Part shown: positions 1-13,511 of the stretch, piece after piece
Layout of the letters: each line of letters starts with the position of its first letter
How positions within the stretch are numbered: position 1 is the stretch's first letter
Origin: Circinella umbellata
Taxonomy: Eukaryota > Mucoromycota > Mucoromycetes > Mucorales > Lichtheimiaceae
Assembly: GCA_025093555.1 (NCBI GenBank)
Contig: JAIWNF010000010.1
Span: 806,001 to 870,000 of the forward strand
Direction: 5' to 3'
Length of the DNA stretch: 64,000 nt
The notes under the pieces: generated by a model
What the model saw: the letters and a program-made list of their open reading frames with translations, nothing else
The model's database searches: none
Told to the model about the DNA's origin: nothing
Translations under genes and position numbers: made by a program

Positions 1-513
1 AATAGTAGTCAAGGTATGTTATTTGTTTCCAAATTTGATTGAGATAATATAATAAAGTGAATATTAATAATATATTATACTAATTATAGATGAAAATCAA
101 AATTTAGAAGATTCACATGTACGTGCTGGTGTTATTGCTGGAGTAATTAGTGGTGGTGTAGTTGCTGTAAGGTTTTTAATCTTCTATATAGATACAGTAT
201 ATATAAATATGTCAACTTACGTATCAGAAACTACTATAATATATAGATAATAGGTAGTGTTATAGTAGCATTTAGTATCGTTTTTTTACGTCATCGTCGT
301 CGAGCCATATCAAATAGATATAATGATGAAAATATGGGTGGTTCTGAAAAAATACAACAAACTCATACTACTTTGAATTCATTATCCTTTGATACTTTTC
401 ACAGTCAAACGATGGATCTGTCCATAGAAGGACAAAAACCAGATTGTCGATCTTCAATTTATCATGCAAGTCAAATTGATCAAGAAGAAAGAAAACCTGA
501 TGAGCCATCATAA
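1..513 (+). CDS. 3' end of a single-pass membrane protein (partial)
   Basis: The gene enters from the left edge. Exons are 1-13, 90-166 and 247-513, joined by GT...AG introns; the joined frame stays open to the TAA at 511-513. The visible part is about 119 residues: a short acidic/polar stretch, then a Gly/Val/Ile-rich membrane segment (AGVIAGVISGGVVA continuing into IIGSVIVAFSIVFL), a basic stop-transfer cluster (RHRRRA) and a Ser/Thr/Gln-rich cytoplasmic tail of about 70 residues. This is the usual C-terminus of fungal type I surface proteins (kelch/galactose-oxidase-like or WSC-like sensors end this way), but the ectodomain lies outside the window, so the family cannot be named. The membrane topology is an inference from the hydrophobic/basic pattern. 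Confidence 0.75.
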
Positions 514-700
514 TTTCTATTATAAATTGGCCTATGTAATTTTTTTTTTATTTTTTCTTCTTTTGTACAATATTGAACAATAGTAGTAAGAATAGTGATA
601 ATAGTAGTGGTAATTATGGTAGTGGTACGAAAAATAATAATTGAAAAGAATGTATATACAACAACAATAAAAAAAAAAAAAAAGAAAAAAGAATGTCTTT

Positions 701-1764
<1,064 letters not shown>

Positions 1765-3312
1765 ATGTTTCATCCAAGTCGAGGAGGTAATTTAATTTAT
1801 TTAATCTTATTATTCATTCATTTCTTTTTGCTAAATCTTTTTTATTTTATTTAAAAAAAATAGGTGTTCGTGGTGGTAAAGATCAAGTAAGTTTCTCTTC
1901 TATATATATAAATATACAAATATATAATTTCTAATCTTTATTTTCTAAATGTACGATAGTTTAGTTGGGATGATGTCAAAGAAGACAAACATCGAGAATA
2001 TTATCTTGGACATTCATTGATGGCTCCAGTGGGTCGTTGGCAACAAGGTAATTTAACTAATATATATTTTAGGGATAAAAAAAAAACTAACATTCTTACT
2101 TTTCAAAAAAAATTTAGGAAAAGATCTAACTTGGTACGCAAAAGATAAAAAAGACGATGCTAAAGCACGAGCACAACGAGAAGAATTAGCTCGAATTAAA
2201 GAAGCTGAAGCAGACGCTATGACTGTTGCATTGTAAGTTTATTATTAATTATTATTTTAGTATTTAAAACAGAAATAGGTTTTTTACTCACATTCGAAAG
2301 ATAACTTAATAGGGGTGGTAAAAAGAAACGTAAAATAGAAAGTAATGTGACTCAAGAAGAACTTCGTCATGCAATTAAAAGAAATGATGATTCAGGTGAT
2401 GAATTGGATAAAATCAATGATGAAAAAGGATTAGGTTATGGTCGATCCAGTCATCGTTTAGTACCTAATGATTCTAATAATACAATGGAAACCATGAATA
2501 AAAATCAAGATGGTATTGTTATACCTACGACCGTCGCAGCAGCAACATCTTCATCTCATTATGATTTTGAATATGAAAGTGTCACCAAAGAAAAAAAGAA
2601 AAAGAAATCTAAAAAACATCACAAAAAATCTGAAAAGAAGAAAAGTAGAAAACATCGACATCGATCTGTATCTCCAGATGATCAAGAAGAAGAAGAAGAC
2701 TCTTTACGTCGTCATCGATACCATCATCGACGTGACAGATCATCCTCTCCTGTAAATGAGGAGACTGATAAAAATGAATCTCGTTCTCGTCAACGTCGTG
2801 ATAGAGATACTGAACGATCATCATCTCGTCATCGTCGTCGATCACTTACTCCTGACAATGAAGAAAAAGAACAACCTCGTAAACGTCGTCGTAATGATGA
2901 ATCACCACCAGCTCGTCGTTATCGTGATAGATCTCGCTCACCCTATCGGCCCTCATCTTCATCAAGACAACATAGACAAAGATCACGTTCACCACTGCGT
3001 CGTTCATCATCATCCAGATATAATAGTCATCGATCACGCTCACCTATTGATCGTCATCGTCGTCGTCGTCAACAAGAATCAAGAAATAGATCCCCTTCAC
3101 CCTCATCTCCAGTTCCTGTTGAATCAACAAAACGAAATCGTTCTCAATCGCCTCGTGATACATCGAGTCCACCACCCGCATCATCATCACGTCAACAAGA
3201 ACGACGTCGACAGCGTTCACGATCTCCTCAAAGTAATCGTCATCATCGATCACCCTCATCGTCACCTAATGACAGACGAAGAAGAAGAAGAAGATCAAGA
3301 TCACCTTACTAA
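1765..3312 (+). CDS. MMTAG2-like nuclear protein with RS-rich tail
   Basis: Five exons: 1765-1786, 1864-1886, 1960-2047, 2118-2232, 2313-3312; 415 aa. The first 50 or so residues match the multiple myeloma tumour-associated protein 2 N-terminal domain (PF10159 family) very well: [20 protein letters not shown], then [20 protein letters not shown] and TWYAKDKK. The block is spread over the first four small exons, so a single-ORF call would miss it. From about residue 190 on, the protein is Arg/Ser-rich with repeated SRSP, RRSRSP and HRSRSPI motifs, like SR splicing factors, and there is a Lys-rich stretch ([12 protein letters not shown]). Human MMTAG2 is a nuclear protein of poorly known function; a role in RNA processing is an inference from the RS tail. 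The long RS region explains several spurious ORFs in other frames between 2.5 and 3.4 kb. Confidence 0.92.
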
Positions 3313-3733
3313 AAAAAAGATAAAGCTTGTATATTTTCCCTTTCCAACTCTTTTATATGAGTGATTCTATCATTCAATAGCTTTAATAAATATATATATA
3401 CTAGGTTTTTTTCTGGTTTCTTTTTATATATATTTGATATAGTAATAATCGGAACAAAGAGGAAAAATAAAGAAAGAAAGAGAAAGAATGTATGTTTCTC
3501 TCTCTTCTTTCTTTAGAAGGAAAAGAGTTGTATATATGGGGTATGATAAATAATAATAATAATAACGACAAAAGAAATACAAAAAGGGACAAAAGTAGTA
3601 GAAATAAATAATAGAATGGTTGAGAGAGGGAGAGAAAGAGAGAGCGTAAAGGAAATGAGGGATTTATATAAAAAAAATAATCACTACAGAATAATAATTG
3701 GAGGAGCCGGTTTCTTTTTTTAACTATAAAAAA
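3313..3733. other. Convergent intergenic spacer
   Basis: Tail-to-tail spacer between the MMTAG2-like gene and the S41 peptidase. It contains purine-rich tracts (agagaaagagagag near 3630) and poly(A)/poly(T) runs suited to 3' ends. I see no gene. Confidence 0.6.
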
Positions 3734-5923
3734 TTACTCTTTGGCCAAAAGTGGACATTCACCATCAAGAATAATTTTAGCTACTTGTTTCCATAATGCT
3801 TGTACATCATCCGCATTATCATCATCAAAATAAAGTCTACAATCAGCATAATTGACACTGTATTCTAAAAGATGACGTTCATCTCCTTGACCTTTTTTAT
3901 TTTCCATGGGACCATACATTTCACGGAAAGTCCAACCCATATCAGCTCGTTCTGGGAAAGGTAAAGGAGCTTCTGGATCATTTTCCAAACCAAGACTTTG
4001 TAAATCCATTAAAAATCCAGATAATCGTTCACTTTCACCACCAGGGAAACTAGCATATTGCATACGATTACCACGAATACCACCAAAACCTAAAGCAGGG
4101 ACTTGATGTGAAAGGCGTAAACGAGAAGCAACAATAGCACATGTAGAACCACATCGACCATCGGATAAAATAAGTAAATCAGAGGGTTTCCATCGATCAT
4201 TCTTGTATTGTTTGTGGACACCCGAATCCCAACCATCACAACTTAATGTAATAGGTTGAGAAAACTTAACATCTTCTTTTCCGCGTTTATAAGTAACAGT
4301 ATTTGTATACCAATCAGCACTAATCTTTGTTGGATCCGCTTCAGATCGATAATCATACCATTTCGTAGCCTTGTCTTTATATGCTTTTTGAATGACACGT
4401 TCCATAAAAGGTGTATATTTCACATCGGATTGATAGTCAGGAGTAGAACCAAAGAAGGAATTGATAATATATTCACCAGCACACGCATCCCCTCCTCCAT
4501 TTTGAGACAAGTCAAGAATGATTTTTTCAATGCCATTCTTTTCAAAGGTTTCCAATCCTTGAGTGAAATTGGAAGCAAATTCTCCACGATCTTGCATATC
4601 GACTGAAAAACTTTGAATATCAATAACACCCACCTTGTTATCTAATTCAATAAATTCCATATAACGACCTCCCTTGGCTTCACCGGCGGCATTGGAATTA
4701 CCGGAAGCATAAGAGGAAGGAGAAAGATCAAATGCTTGACCTTCGTGAATACGTTTTAATTCATTGGAAGTTTCTTCAGACCATACAGCACCATTTCTTT
4801 TTCCAAAGTTAGGACCGTTATTATTGGATTGATAAGCCGATTGACAATAACTTTGCCAATAAGAATCAGCGTCACTAAAGCCTTGAGGCACTTGAGCCAC
4901 CCAAGGTACCTTGACAGTAAATGGTGGATCATATTGTTCATCAATAGGTTGACTCCCTTTTTTAGGACAACGTAATGTATAAGCATGGGTTTCTTGAGCA
5001 GGTAAGAAACGATGATAACCTAAATCATCCGCACCATCATCCCAACCGTGGAAGTAACTTTTGGTGTTCATGATATTATTATAACACGTATTGACGTCTT
5101 TACTTTCACCATTATTATTTACTGCATAATCGACTACCATATCAATTGCTTCACGATCATCAATATGAGTTACTTCACATCCTGTCCATGATTCTTTGGC
5201 ATCAGGCCAAATATCATTTTTAACATAAGCAACATTGACAACAAGACGACGATTACGAATAAGTGAATTAAGTTGAATAGGTTGCCAAAAAATAAATTGA
5301 CGATAACAGAAGGGAGCATAAACCTATTTTATTTATTATTTATGTTTAGCCTTCTATTTTTTTTTTTTTTTTTTTCAAGAAAAGAAGAATGATATTTATT
5401 TAATTTACCAAATGAGCATCTTGAACTTTGTCAAGTAATAAAGCAACAGCATCTTGAAAAGCTCGGTCTGATTTCCATTTTTCTTGTTTGATTACATCAA
5501 GACCATATGAAATGTTAACAGGTACAACTGATAATCCATCCACACGAGGTGGTGAAGCAGCGATTTCCTATAAGAATAAAAATAAAGTCAATGGAATTAT
5601 TTAAAAAAAGATTGCGGGGCGAAAAAAGAGCAAAACACGAGGTTATATATATTATATATATTTACATTGAATACATAAAGGTCTTTGGTAACACTTCGAA
5701 TAGTATCAATAGTTTGATCAGCAATAGTTTGATCAAATGGGAAATGTTCAAGACATGCTTTTGCTTCAGTAAAACTAGCTATAGATTGACCAGCAATAGC
5801 AGCACAAGGATCATCTTTTGGTTTAGCTGCTAATGTTATAGGTGAAGTGACAGAAAGAAAAAGAAGAATAGCAGCAGTTACTTTATAACCCGAATGACTT
5901 GGGTTATTTGGTAACAACTTCAT
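3734..5923 (-). CDS. Secreted peptidase S41 family protein
   Basis: Three exons: 5666-5923, 5409-5567, 3734-5323; 668 aa. The N-terminus has a signal-peptide-like segment (KVTAAILLFLSVTSPITLAA, residues 14-33) followed by a Cys-containing mature start (DDPCAAIAGQSIASF). DAHLVYAPFCYRQFIFWQP resembles the N-terminal block of fungal S41 proteins. The C-terminal S41 core has VGVIDIQSFS, ILDLSQNGGGDACAGEYI and LILSDGRCGSTCAIVASRL, in which the Ser of CGSTCA is the expected catalytic nucleophile. Fungal homologues of this size (600-750 aa) are extracellular proteins annotated as tail-specific or S41 protease; substrate unknown. An FxxD-rich C-terminal stretch (YFDDDNADDVQ) ends the protein. The start at 5923 is chosen because it gives the signal peptide. 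Confidence 0.88.
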
Positions 5924-6321
5924 GATATAAAATAATAATAATAATAAGGAAAGTAGGAGGGTTGGGTAAAGAGGGGGAAGAAAAGTAAAAGTAATAAATT
6001 AATCAATCAATCTGAACACCAAAAAAAAACAGGAACCTATTTTTAACTTAGAGAAACAGTAGTAATTTCAAAGTCAGAGTTATAGTCTAAATATATTGGA
6101 TTATTATTACTACTTCTCATCATAAACAAAGTACCTTTAAATAATCATAATAATAATAATAGTAATGACTTTTTAGTGTCAAGTCAAAAAGGTATTTATT
6201 CCAGTTTTTTTTAGAGAAAAAGTATTTATTTTAAACAAGTTTATTATTTTTTAAAGCGTTTAATAATCTTTGTGTTACCTCAAAAAAAACAATGAAAAAC
6301 AAACACATTTTAGTTGTTTCT
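5924..6321. other. Intergenic spacer (S41 promoter side)
   Basis: AT-rich spacer upstream of the S41 gene and downstream of CDC73. A (TAA)n tract lies directly before the S41 start. No gene seen. Confidence 0.5.
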
Positions 6322-6474
6322 TTAATAGTTTAAGAAGCTTTTATTAGCTTGATTATACTTATCCAAAGTATCCCAAAATTGTGATACGCATGCTTTATCA
6401 TGATGTCTTTTATGTCGATGAATCTATTTTAGAATAAAAAAAAATTGAAGTTTTTAATATACATTTATATCATA

Positions 6475-6512
<38 letters not shown>

Positions 6513-7967
6513 AACTTACATTGACAGGAGAAACAGCCCAATCAGCTACAGGACCTGTGATCTTTTCATCACTCCATTTTGGATATACACCTTTAACTAT
6601 AATATATATATTTAATTTGAATACTTTGAAAAATACTTTCTTTTAATAAAATAAGATAAGATTTACCATGTGAGAATAAATCAACAGGTTTTTCATATTT
6701 CCATCCTTTAAATTGCCATGCTTGACCACCAGTAAATACACAACATACACGATCCCAATCGGATTGTTTAAAGTTAGCTACTGAATCTACAACATGATAA
6801 ACAGCAAGTTGTCCATCACGTCTCCTTCGTTCTACAGTAACACGATCTGGTTTTTTCATTCCTTGAGCACGTAATTGTTGAGCATCAACAAAACTATTAT
6901 ATTATATAAGTTATATAAGTCAATCATTATATTATTATATTATTATATTAAACTTACTTTGATTCTTCAAGGAATTGTTTAATATTAAATAGTGTAAATT
7001 TTGCAGTAGGTGCAGCAGGAACAATAATAAGTGGTATTTTATCTAAATTATATGAATATGTATCAATATTTTATATTTCATTCTATTATAATTAATATTG
7101 ACAGTTTACCTTTGCTGGATAATTTTTGTTTATTGGATGATTTTGGATGAGCTGTATTAAGACGTCCATCTTTTCCATGCATAACACGTTGTACCAATCC
7201 AATAACATATGTAAAATCCTATTTTCGCCCCCCCCCCAATAAGTTAATAATTCATATCATGTGACCAGATATTATTCTTCCATTTTACCTTTGATCCATC
7301 CATAACACTTGTTCTTGTTTGACTTGGAATTTCTCTTGTTCTTTCTTTTTTAACTACTTGTTCTGTTTTATCATCAAGTACACGGACTTTTTTTTTAATT
7401 ATTCCATTATCCATATCATTTTTACTTTTAAGTTTATTTGTTGTTATATCATTCACTTTTGATATATCTTCTTCTCTTGTTCTTTTGCCTATTTAATAAT
7501 TCATTTTAATTAGACTTCATAAAAAAAAATTATTATATATATATTTATATTTTTATACATTAAAACAATTTACCAGTAATACTTGAATCTGTCTTTAATT
7601 CATTTTCTTCTTCTTTTTGAATAATAATGTTGGGTTGCGTTTCAACTTTACCAGTTAAGTAATCCATTACTTTTTTCTTATCAATAATAGATACAAGTTC
7701 AATATTACGTGATCGACATTCTTTAAAATAAGCACTATTATCAAGATGAGAGTTTTGAACAAGAAAGATTAAAGTGTCAAGTGTATAATAGGTATCCGTT
7801 GAATCACTTTTTCGAAAATGGGTAGGTGTATCTCTTGGAAAAGAATCTTGATCAAATGATACAGTTATTGCATCAGCAATATTTGTAACTATATTTCCTT
7901 CTGCATCTTTTAATAAGACTGGTTTATTATTACAAGTATAATCGCGTAAATATTGTAATGGTTGCAT
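6322..7967 (-). CDS. CDC73: Paf1 complex subunit Cdc73 (parafibromin homologue)
   Basis: Seven exons: 7574-7967, 7289-7488, 7110-7218, 6958-7042, 6667-6893, 6520-6596, 6322-6423; 397 aa, close to the 393 aa of yeast Cdc73. The N-terminal domain begins MQPLQYLRDYTCNNKPVLLK and has YYTLDTLIFLVQNSHLDNSA. The C-terminal Ras-like Cdc73 domain is complete: IPLIIVPAAPTAKFTLFNIK, KKPDRVTVERRRRDGQLAVY, DWDRVCCVFTGGQAWQFKGW, SQFWDTLDKY. The middle (about 130-200) is charged and carries KRTREEDISK. Cdc73 acts in the nucleus in the Paf1 complex, which travels with RNA polymerase II and supports histone modification and 3'-end formation. Every intron is short; the 7219-7288 intron contains a run of ten C on the plus strand, unusual in this AT-rich DNA and prone to sequencing error. 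Confidence 0.96.
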
Positions 7968-8165
7968 ATTATATTGTTGTTATTTTTTTTTTGTAAGGTG
8001 AGGTTTGAAAAGAGGAAAAAGATTGTGGTCACCCTCTCCTTCCTCTGCTGAGTTTTTTTTTTTCTCTTATATACATTTTTTTTTTTTTTGATCAAATAGA
8101 AAAAGACACACCTCTCCCCCCTTTATTTGACCTTTTTTTTTAAGTGAGCAAACTACATTATAATT
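7968..8165. promoter_or_regulatory. Shared divergent promoter, CDC73 / ZnF-UBP gene
   Basis: 198 bp between two divergent start codons, with long poly(T) tracts on the plus strand (for example near 7990, 8055 and 8080) typical of nucleosome-depleted fungal promoters. Co-regulation is inference. Confidence 0.5.
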
Positions 8166-8689
8166 ATGGAAAAAGATAGTGAAGTTGCACAACAACTTCA
8201 AGAACAATTTAATCGTCAAGATGTTGGATTCGCAGTAAAACCAATTACAACCTGTCCACATATTCCAACCAATATTTCTTCTGAAGTGTTCATTGACACA
8301 CCTTGTAAAGAATGTAATGAACTTAAAGAAAACTGGCAATGTTTAAGTTGTTCTACTATTCTTTGTTCACGTTATGTTCATGGACATATGCTTGACCATT
8401 TTTCAAATACAAAAGATCATTCAGTTTGTTTAAGTTACAGTGATTTATCTGTTTGGTGTTTTATTTGTAAAAACTATATTATAAATAAGGTAAAATATAT
8501 AATAGGTTGAGGTCGGAATTAAAAGAAAGTTTTTTAATGCCTCAGTTCAAATAGGCACTTGAAGAAGTAAAACATGCTGCATATGTAGCAAAGTTTGGTG
8601 AAGAACCTCCTATAACATCAAATACAGTGATACAAGAAGATAATAATAATAGTGCTAGTGCTAGTGGTAGCAGCAGTAGTAGTAAATGA
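8166..8689 (+). CDS. ZnF-UBP domain protein, HDAC6-type ubiquitin-binding zinc finger
   Basis: Two exons, 8166-8489 and 8555-8689; 152 aa. Almost the whole protein is one ZnF-UBP (BUZ) domain: CPHIP, DTPCKECNELKENWQCLSC, LCSRYVHGHMLDHF, HSVCLSYSDLSVWCFICKNY. The Cys/His ligands and the aromatic residues that grip the free C-terminal Gly-Gly of ubiquitin in HDAC6 are present; the usual CGRY is CSRY. Exon 2 adds the helix that ends KFGEEPP, as in HDAC6-like domains, then a disordered Asn/Ser tail. There is no deacetylase or protease domain, so it is a stand-alone ubiquitin-tail binder, a form common in fungi and protists. The exact partner is not known. Confidence 0.92.
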
Positions 8690-10447
8690 TACATTCAAAC
8701 AAAACAACATACTATTCACCTTTAAGACACTCGTTGTTTTTTTTTGTATATCCTTTACTTTGTAGTAATAAAGCTTTTCACATTCTCAATAACAACTTTT
8801 AATCATTTTACTCATAAATGTTCAATTGTTAATTACAAATTTAAGGATATAAGTTGATAAATAGAATGGGAATAAAAGTATTGAAGTGAGTACTCTTGGA
8901 TTATTTTACTACTACAAAAGTAATTTACTTCTCAACTTTGTATTCTACATATCTTTTTGCCACAAGTTTGTTGGTTTTTGTTCCATAGTACAGAAAATCT
9001 TAATTAATATGCTCCTGTATATTTCGGAGGATATATGGGTATATAAATTCTATAATACAAAGGAGAAATTGAATATGAAGATTTCGGAAGAAAATAATGA
9101 GAGTAAGATTCTTCAAAACACAGGTTACACTGAATGATTGTTTTCTTTTTTTTTTCCTTCCTTCCGAGAGTAAAGGAATAGAAAAAAGAATGACTATTAG
9201 TATTTGATAAATTGAATACGTATGATAATGGAATATTACTTACATACCTATATATTCATAAAGACCGAAGATATCAATAATAATACGTAATTAAAGGAAA
9301 TTGGTCAATATAATTTATAATAACATTCAAGAAATATAATCGCACTTCGGAATATTTTTTACATGTTTATTGCCCCTTCATCTAACCGGAGAAATTGAAT
9401 AATCCGAATAAAGTCAAAAACCCATTTTGACGTTGTTGTTATGACAACAAGAATTAATAATGAACCTTGTTCTTAATATATATACATTTATGTAGAAGAA
9501 TTAATACAAGCAATCTTTAAATACAAGTTACCAACTAAGATATTATAAAATGCATTTGAAAGGTACATTATCTGTGTTATTTTTATAAAATGAATATATT
9601 TGAGTAGAAAGTTTAACGAGGAGGAACCTTTCACTTCTCCTTTTTAATGTTCTTTCATTACACACACGCTATTCTAAAAGTAGCCTCTTTTCTGGTTTTT
9701 TTTATGTATTCTAGATAACTTCAAAATTATAACATATTTGTTCGTTCTAATACGTAAGTCGTATAACTTATGTAATATAATATAGATGGCTATTTATACA
9801 TATTACTACATTTTATTATTAATCTTATGTATGTCAAGACACACGTTTCAAACGGTTTTTGTTGGACTGTTCACAGTTGAGAGAAAAGAAATATTTATCT
9901 TGATTGACATACGTAGTGATTTTTAAAGCCATAGTTTCACAATAAAAGTAATAATAATTTTTCTGTGAATTTTTACAGATATACTAGAAAGAAGAAGCAG
10001 GAATGATTTCCACATGGGGAAAAATCTATGTATAAAACAATCAATCGCTTCTTTCAAAATAAATACTCCTTAAGTACATATTATCCGGTCAATGACATTT
10101 GTACAGAATTATAAAGTGTAAAATTACCCATGGACACAGTTGATGTTAGTAAAATAATGCATTATGTTTTATTCGTCCCCGAATAAACGAAGGATAATTA
10201 CATTTTATTCTGTCCATTCCATTTTTGGGTAAACTAATCAAAGTTTTTACTGCTTTCGTAATACTGTTCACAACTTTAAAGATATCAGAGAGCTTACATA
10301 ACAGCTTAAAAATGATGCATGATGGAACATAAAAAAAAAGATCGTAGTATATATAGTCGTTGTGATGAAATTTATATTACATTCGATTAGATTTTTTTTC
10401 TCTTATTTTCTTTCTTCTTATTTTCTATACCTATCTATTAAAAAAAT
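8690..10447. other. Intergenic region without recognisable gene
   Basis: About 1.76 kb of AT-rich DNA upstream of the GH51 gene. The only long frame (8886-9137) has no homology I can recognise and low-complexity composition. Some of it probably serves as the GH51 promoter: a pyrimidine-rich tract (10390-10430) runs just ahead of the start codon. Confidence 0.5.
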
Positions 10448-13400
10448 ATGAAGGTACGTAGTTGTAATATTTCGTATTATTTATAGATTTATAAACAGGA
10501 TCAATTATTATAAAAATAATACCTGACAACTTTTTTTTCATCTTCCTTTATATGTAGTTTCTTCCTAGTCTTTCAATTGCAGCTAGTTTGTTATTAGCAT
10601 CTTCTACATTTATGCAGCAGGTCTCTGCGTTATCATTAACCATTCGAAATGATGTTCCTGGTAACTCAAGTTCGCCAATCCTTTATGGTGTATGTTATAG
10701 ACATATTTATCTCTCTCCCTCCATTTATCAGATTTCTCGTCCATATAAAAAACATATGACACTAACAAATAAATATATATACGTAACAATAATATAATAG
10801 CTAATGTATGAAGACATTAATCGATGCGGGGATAGTGCTCTTTATGGTCAAATGCTTCGTAATTGGAATTTTCAAGCCAATGATACTGGTGGTAAACCCG
10901 ATCTTGAATTCTGGAACATCATTGAAGAAGGAACCAAAGCGTCTATTACATTGGATACAGATGTCGGTTTAAATGATGCCAATACCAATTCATTACGTCT
11001 TGATATTAAAGAATTAGAGTCATCATCGGGCCGTGCCGGTTTCTTAAATAAAGGTTGGTGGGGTCTTCGGGTCCAACCTGATGAATCCTACAAGGCTAGT
11101 TTCTTTGCCAAATCCGATGGTTATTCGGGTCCATTAAATATTACCTTGGAAAAAACAGGGGGTGGAGTTCTTGCTTCCACTCATATCGATGGTTTATCGA
11201 AAGATTTTCAAAAGTTTGAAGTGACATTATCTCCCAAAGATATCGAAGCATCTTCTATCGATAATGTATTTGCGATTTCAGTGGATTCAAAAGATGCTGC
11301 GGGTCATTCTATTTGGTTCCAAGTATTTTCCTTGTTTGGTGAGACTTATAAAGGTCGTGAGAATGGTCTTCGAACCGATATTGCGGAAACACTTGTTGAT
11401 TTGAAACCTAAATTCTTTAGGTAATATAGTAAAAAAAAATGGATTTAAGATTACACAGAACGCAAACTCTAGTGAATGTCAATGTCGGACCTTTTATATA
11501 TATGTAAATGTTAATAATGTTAATTATCATATAGGTTCCCTGGAGGTAATAATTTGGAAGGTCAAACAATTGATACACGTTGGAAGTGGAATGAAACTAT
11601 TGGTCCTTTGGAAGAACGTCGGGGAAGATTAGGTGATTGGACATATTGGAACACAAACGGTCAAGGTCTTCTTGATTACATGTACATGGTAACTATTTAT
11701 ATATACGTGTGTGTGTGTGAACATTAAACTTCTAACAGATAATAACTGATCCATATTACGTATATCAATACATAATTCCGATATTTATATTTTAGATTGA
11801 AGGTATAGTAATAATTTTATTTTTTCAAATCCACTAACAAATTCCATCATTGAAAGAATACATTGTTGTTTTTTCTTCTTTTCACTAACATTTACGTATT
11901 TATTATTGTATTTACTTAATATTATTATTTAGATATGGATATGGAACCTATTCTTGATCTTTATGCGGGATATAGTCTTCAAGGTGATTCTGTTCCTAAA
12001 GATGAGCTGGGTCCCTTTGTACAAGATGCTTTGGATGAATTAGAATATCTTTTAGGGGACTCCTCAACACAATTTGGAAAGCTTCGTGCTGAACATGGTC
12101 GTGAAGAACCATTCAAGATTGATATGATTGAAATTGGTAATGAAGATTGGTTTAGTACTACCTATGATTATCGTTACAAGGCTTATTATGATGCCATTCA
12201 TGAAAAATATCCAGACAAGACTATTATTTCAACTGCTGCTCAAAAATCTCGACCTTGGGATTTGATTGATGATCATTATTATGTAAGAAACAATAGAATT
12301 CTTTATTTCATATTATAAATATAATGTTATACTAACTATATAAACAATATTACTATTACCAGATGACTACCGATGAAATGATTTCGAATTTTGATTATTA
12401 TGATAATTATGCTCGTAGTGGAAATGGATCTGGTATTTTTGTTGGAGGTAGTATATTACATTTCACGGTTTTCTTTTTGTAAATTCGTACGTACGTACGT
12501 TATTTGTATAAAGTAGAATAACTAATCAAAAACATTTGGCTACATGTTTACTCTTATATATAACTCTTTCTTATAATTTCAATATACGTAGAGGTTAGAA
12601 TTATCCATTGATGATCATAAAAGCAATAATTTGTGCTATTTGTACTAAAATTTGTCTTTGACCTTTTTTTCCCTAATAGTTTGCAACCAATACTGCAGGA
12701 TGTTGTGGTACTAGCCCTGCCAATTTACAAGCTGCTTTAGCCGATGGGGTCTTTATTACAGGCTTAGAAAGAAATTCTGATTTTGTCAAGATGATTGCCT
12801 ATGCGCCCGCCATGAAACGTCTTGATCAAGAACAATGGGATCCTGGTATGTACGTCGTTAATTTATGCTTACATATTATTAGGACTAACTAAGTATAATT
12901 ATACATTATATATTAGATATGATTCATTTTGATACAAACAGTGTAGTTGTTGCTCCATTCTATTATATCTTTCAAATGTACAGCACACATCGTAAGTGAA
13001 TATCAATAAAGGGACCAAACAAAAAAGAAAATGGTTACATTGTTTAATCCATCTTTTTTATTATTATTATCTACGTAGATTCTGACACTATTTTGCAGAT
13101 TGATGCTGAAGAAGGAGGTTTCGATCCTCTTTATTGGGTAGCTGGATCCAACAAGGAATTAAATGAAATCTATGTCAAGGTACGTAAAGAAAATTATTAT
13201 TCATTACGTAACATGATAATAGTAATAATAAGAATGACCCATCAATTATTATTTGTTTATCATTTTACTTCTAGGTAATCAATCTTGATCCAGCACCTCA
13301 ACCTGTTAATTTTAATTTGAAGGGTCTTAAGGTGTTGAACTATGGTAATGCTACCTTTATTGCTGGTGGTCTTAATGATGAAAACACTCTTGAGTCTCCA

Positions 13401-13511
13401 GATACTATTGTTCCTAAAAAGAACACTTTCCATATCAGACATCAAAATCAATTTGGATATACTTTTGAACCTTATTCAGCTACTGTTTTAACTATGAAGA
13501 TTGATGGTTAA
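10448..13511 (+). CDS. Secreted alpha-L-arabinofuranosidase, GH51, with micro-exons
   Basis: Model of 12 exons: 10448-10453, 10558-10689, 10801-11420, 11535-11688, 11796-11802, 11933-12282, 12363-12447, 12592-12593, 12680-12845, 12917-12991, 13079-13179, 13275-13511; 644 aa in one frame. The signal peptide begins [19 protein letters not shown]. Family blocks: [62 protein letters not shown] (acid/base Glu) and VGEFATNTAG (nucleophile Glu). The enzyme removes arabinose from arabinan and arabinoxylan outside the cell. The first exon codes only Met-Lys, exon 5 is 7 nt (Ile-Glu plus one base), and the GAG of the nucleophile is completed by a 2-nt exon or stepwise splicing (see findings). Family and frame strongly support the model; the 2-nt exon needs RNA proof. 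Confidence 0.9.

Noticed and set aside
2510..3364. Long frames rich in His/Val/Asp on both strands across the MMTAG2-like RS region
   Set aside because: They are frame shadows of the Arg/Ser codon repeats; the MMTAG2 frame has homology and spliced upstream exons.
3906..4629. Plus-strand and alternative minus frames within the S41 gene
   Set aside because: They overlap the long homologous S41 frame and have no homology of their own.
8886..9137. 83-codon plus-strand frame in the spacer before GH51
   Set aside because: Starts without a good context, low-complexity AT-rich composition, no recognised motif, no splice partners.
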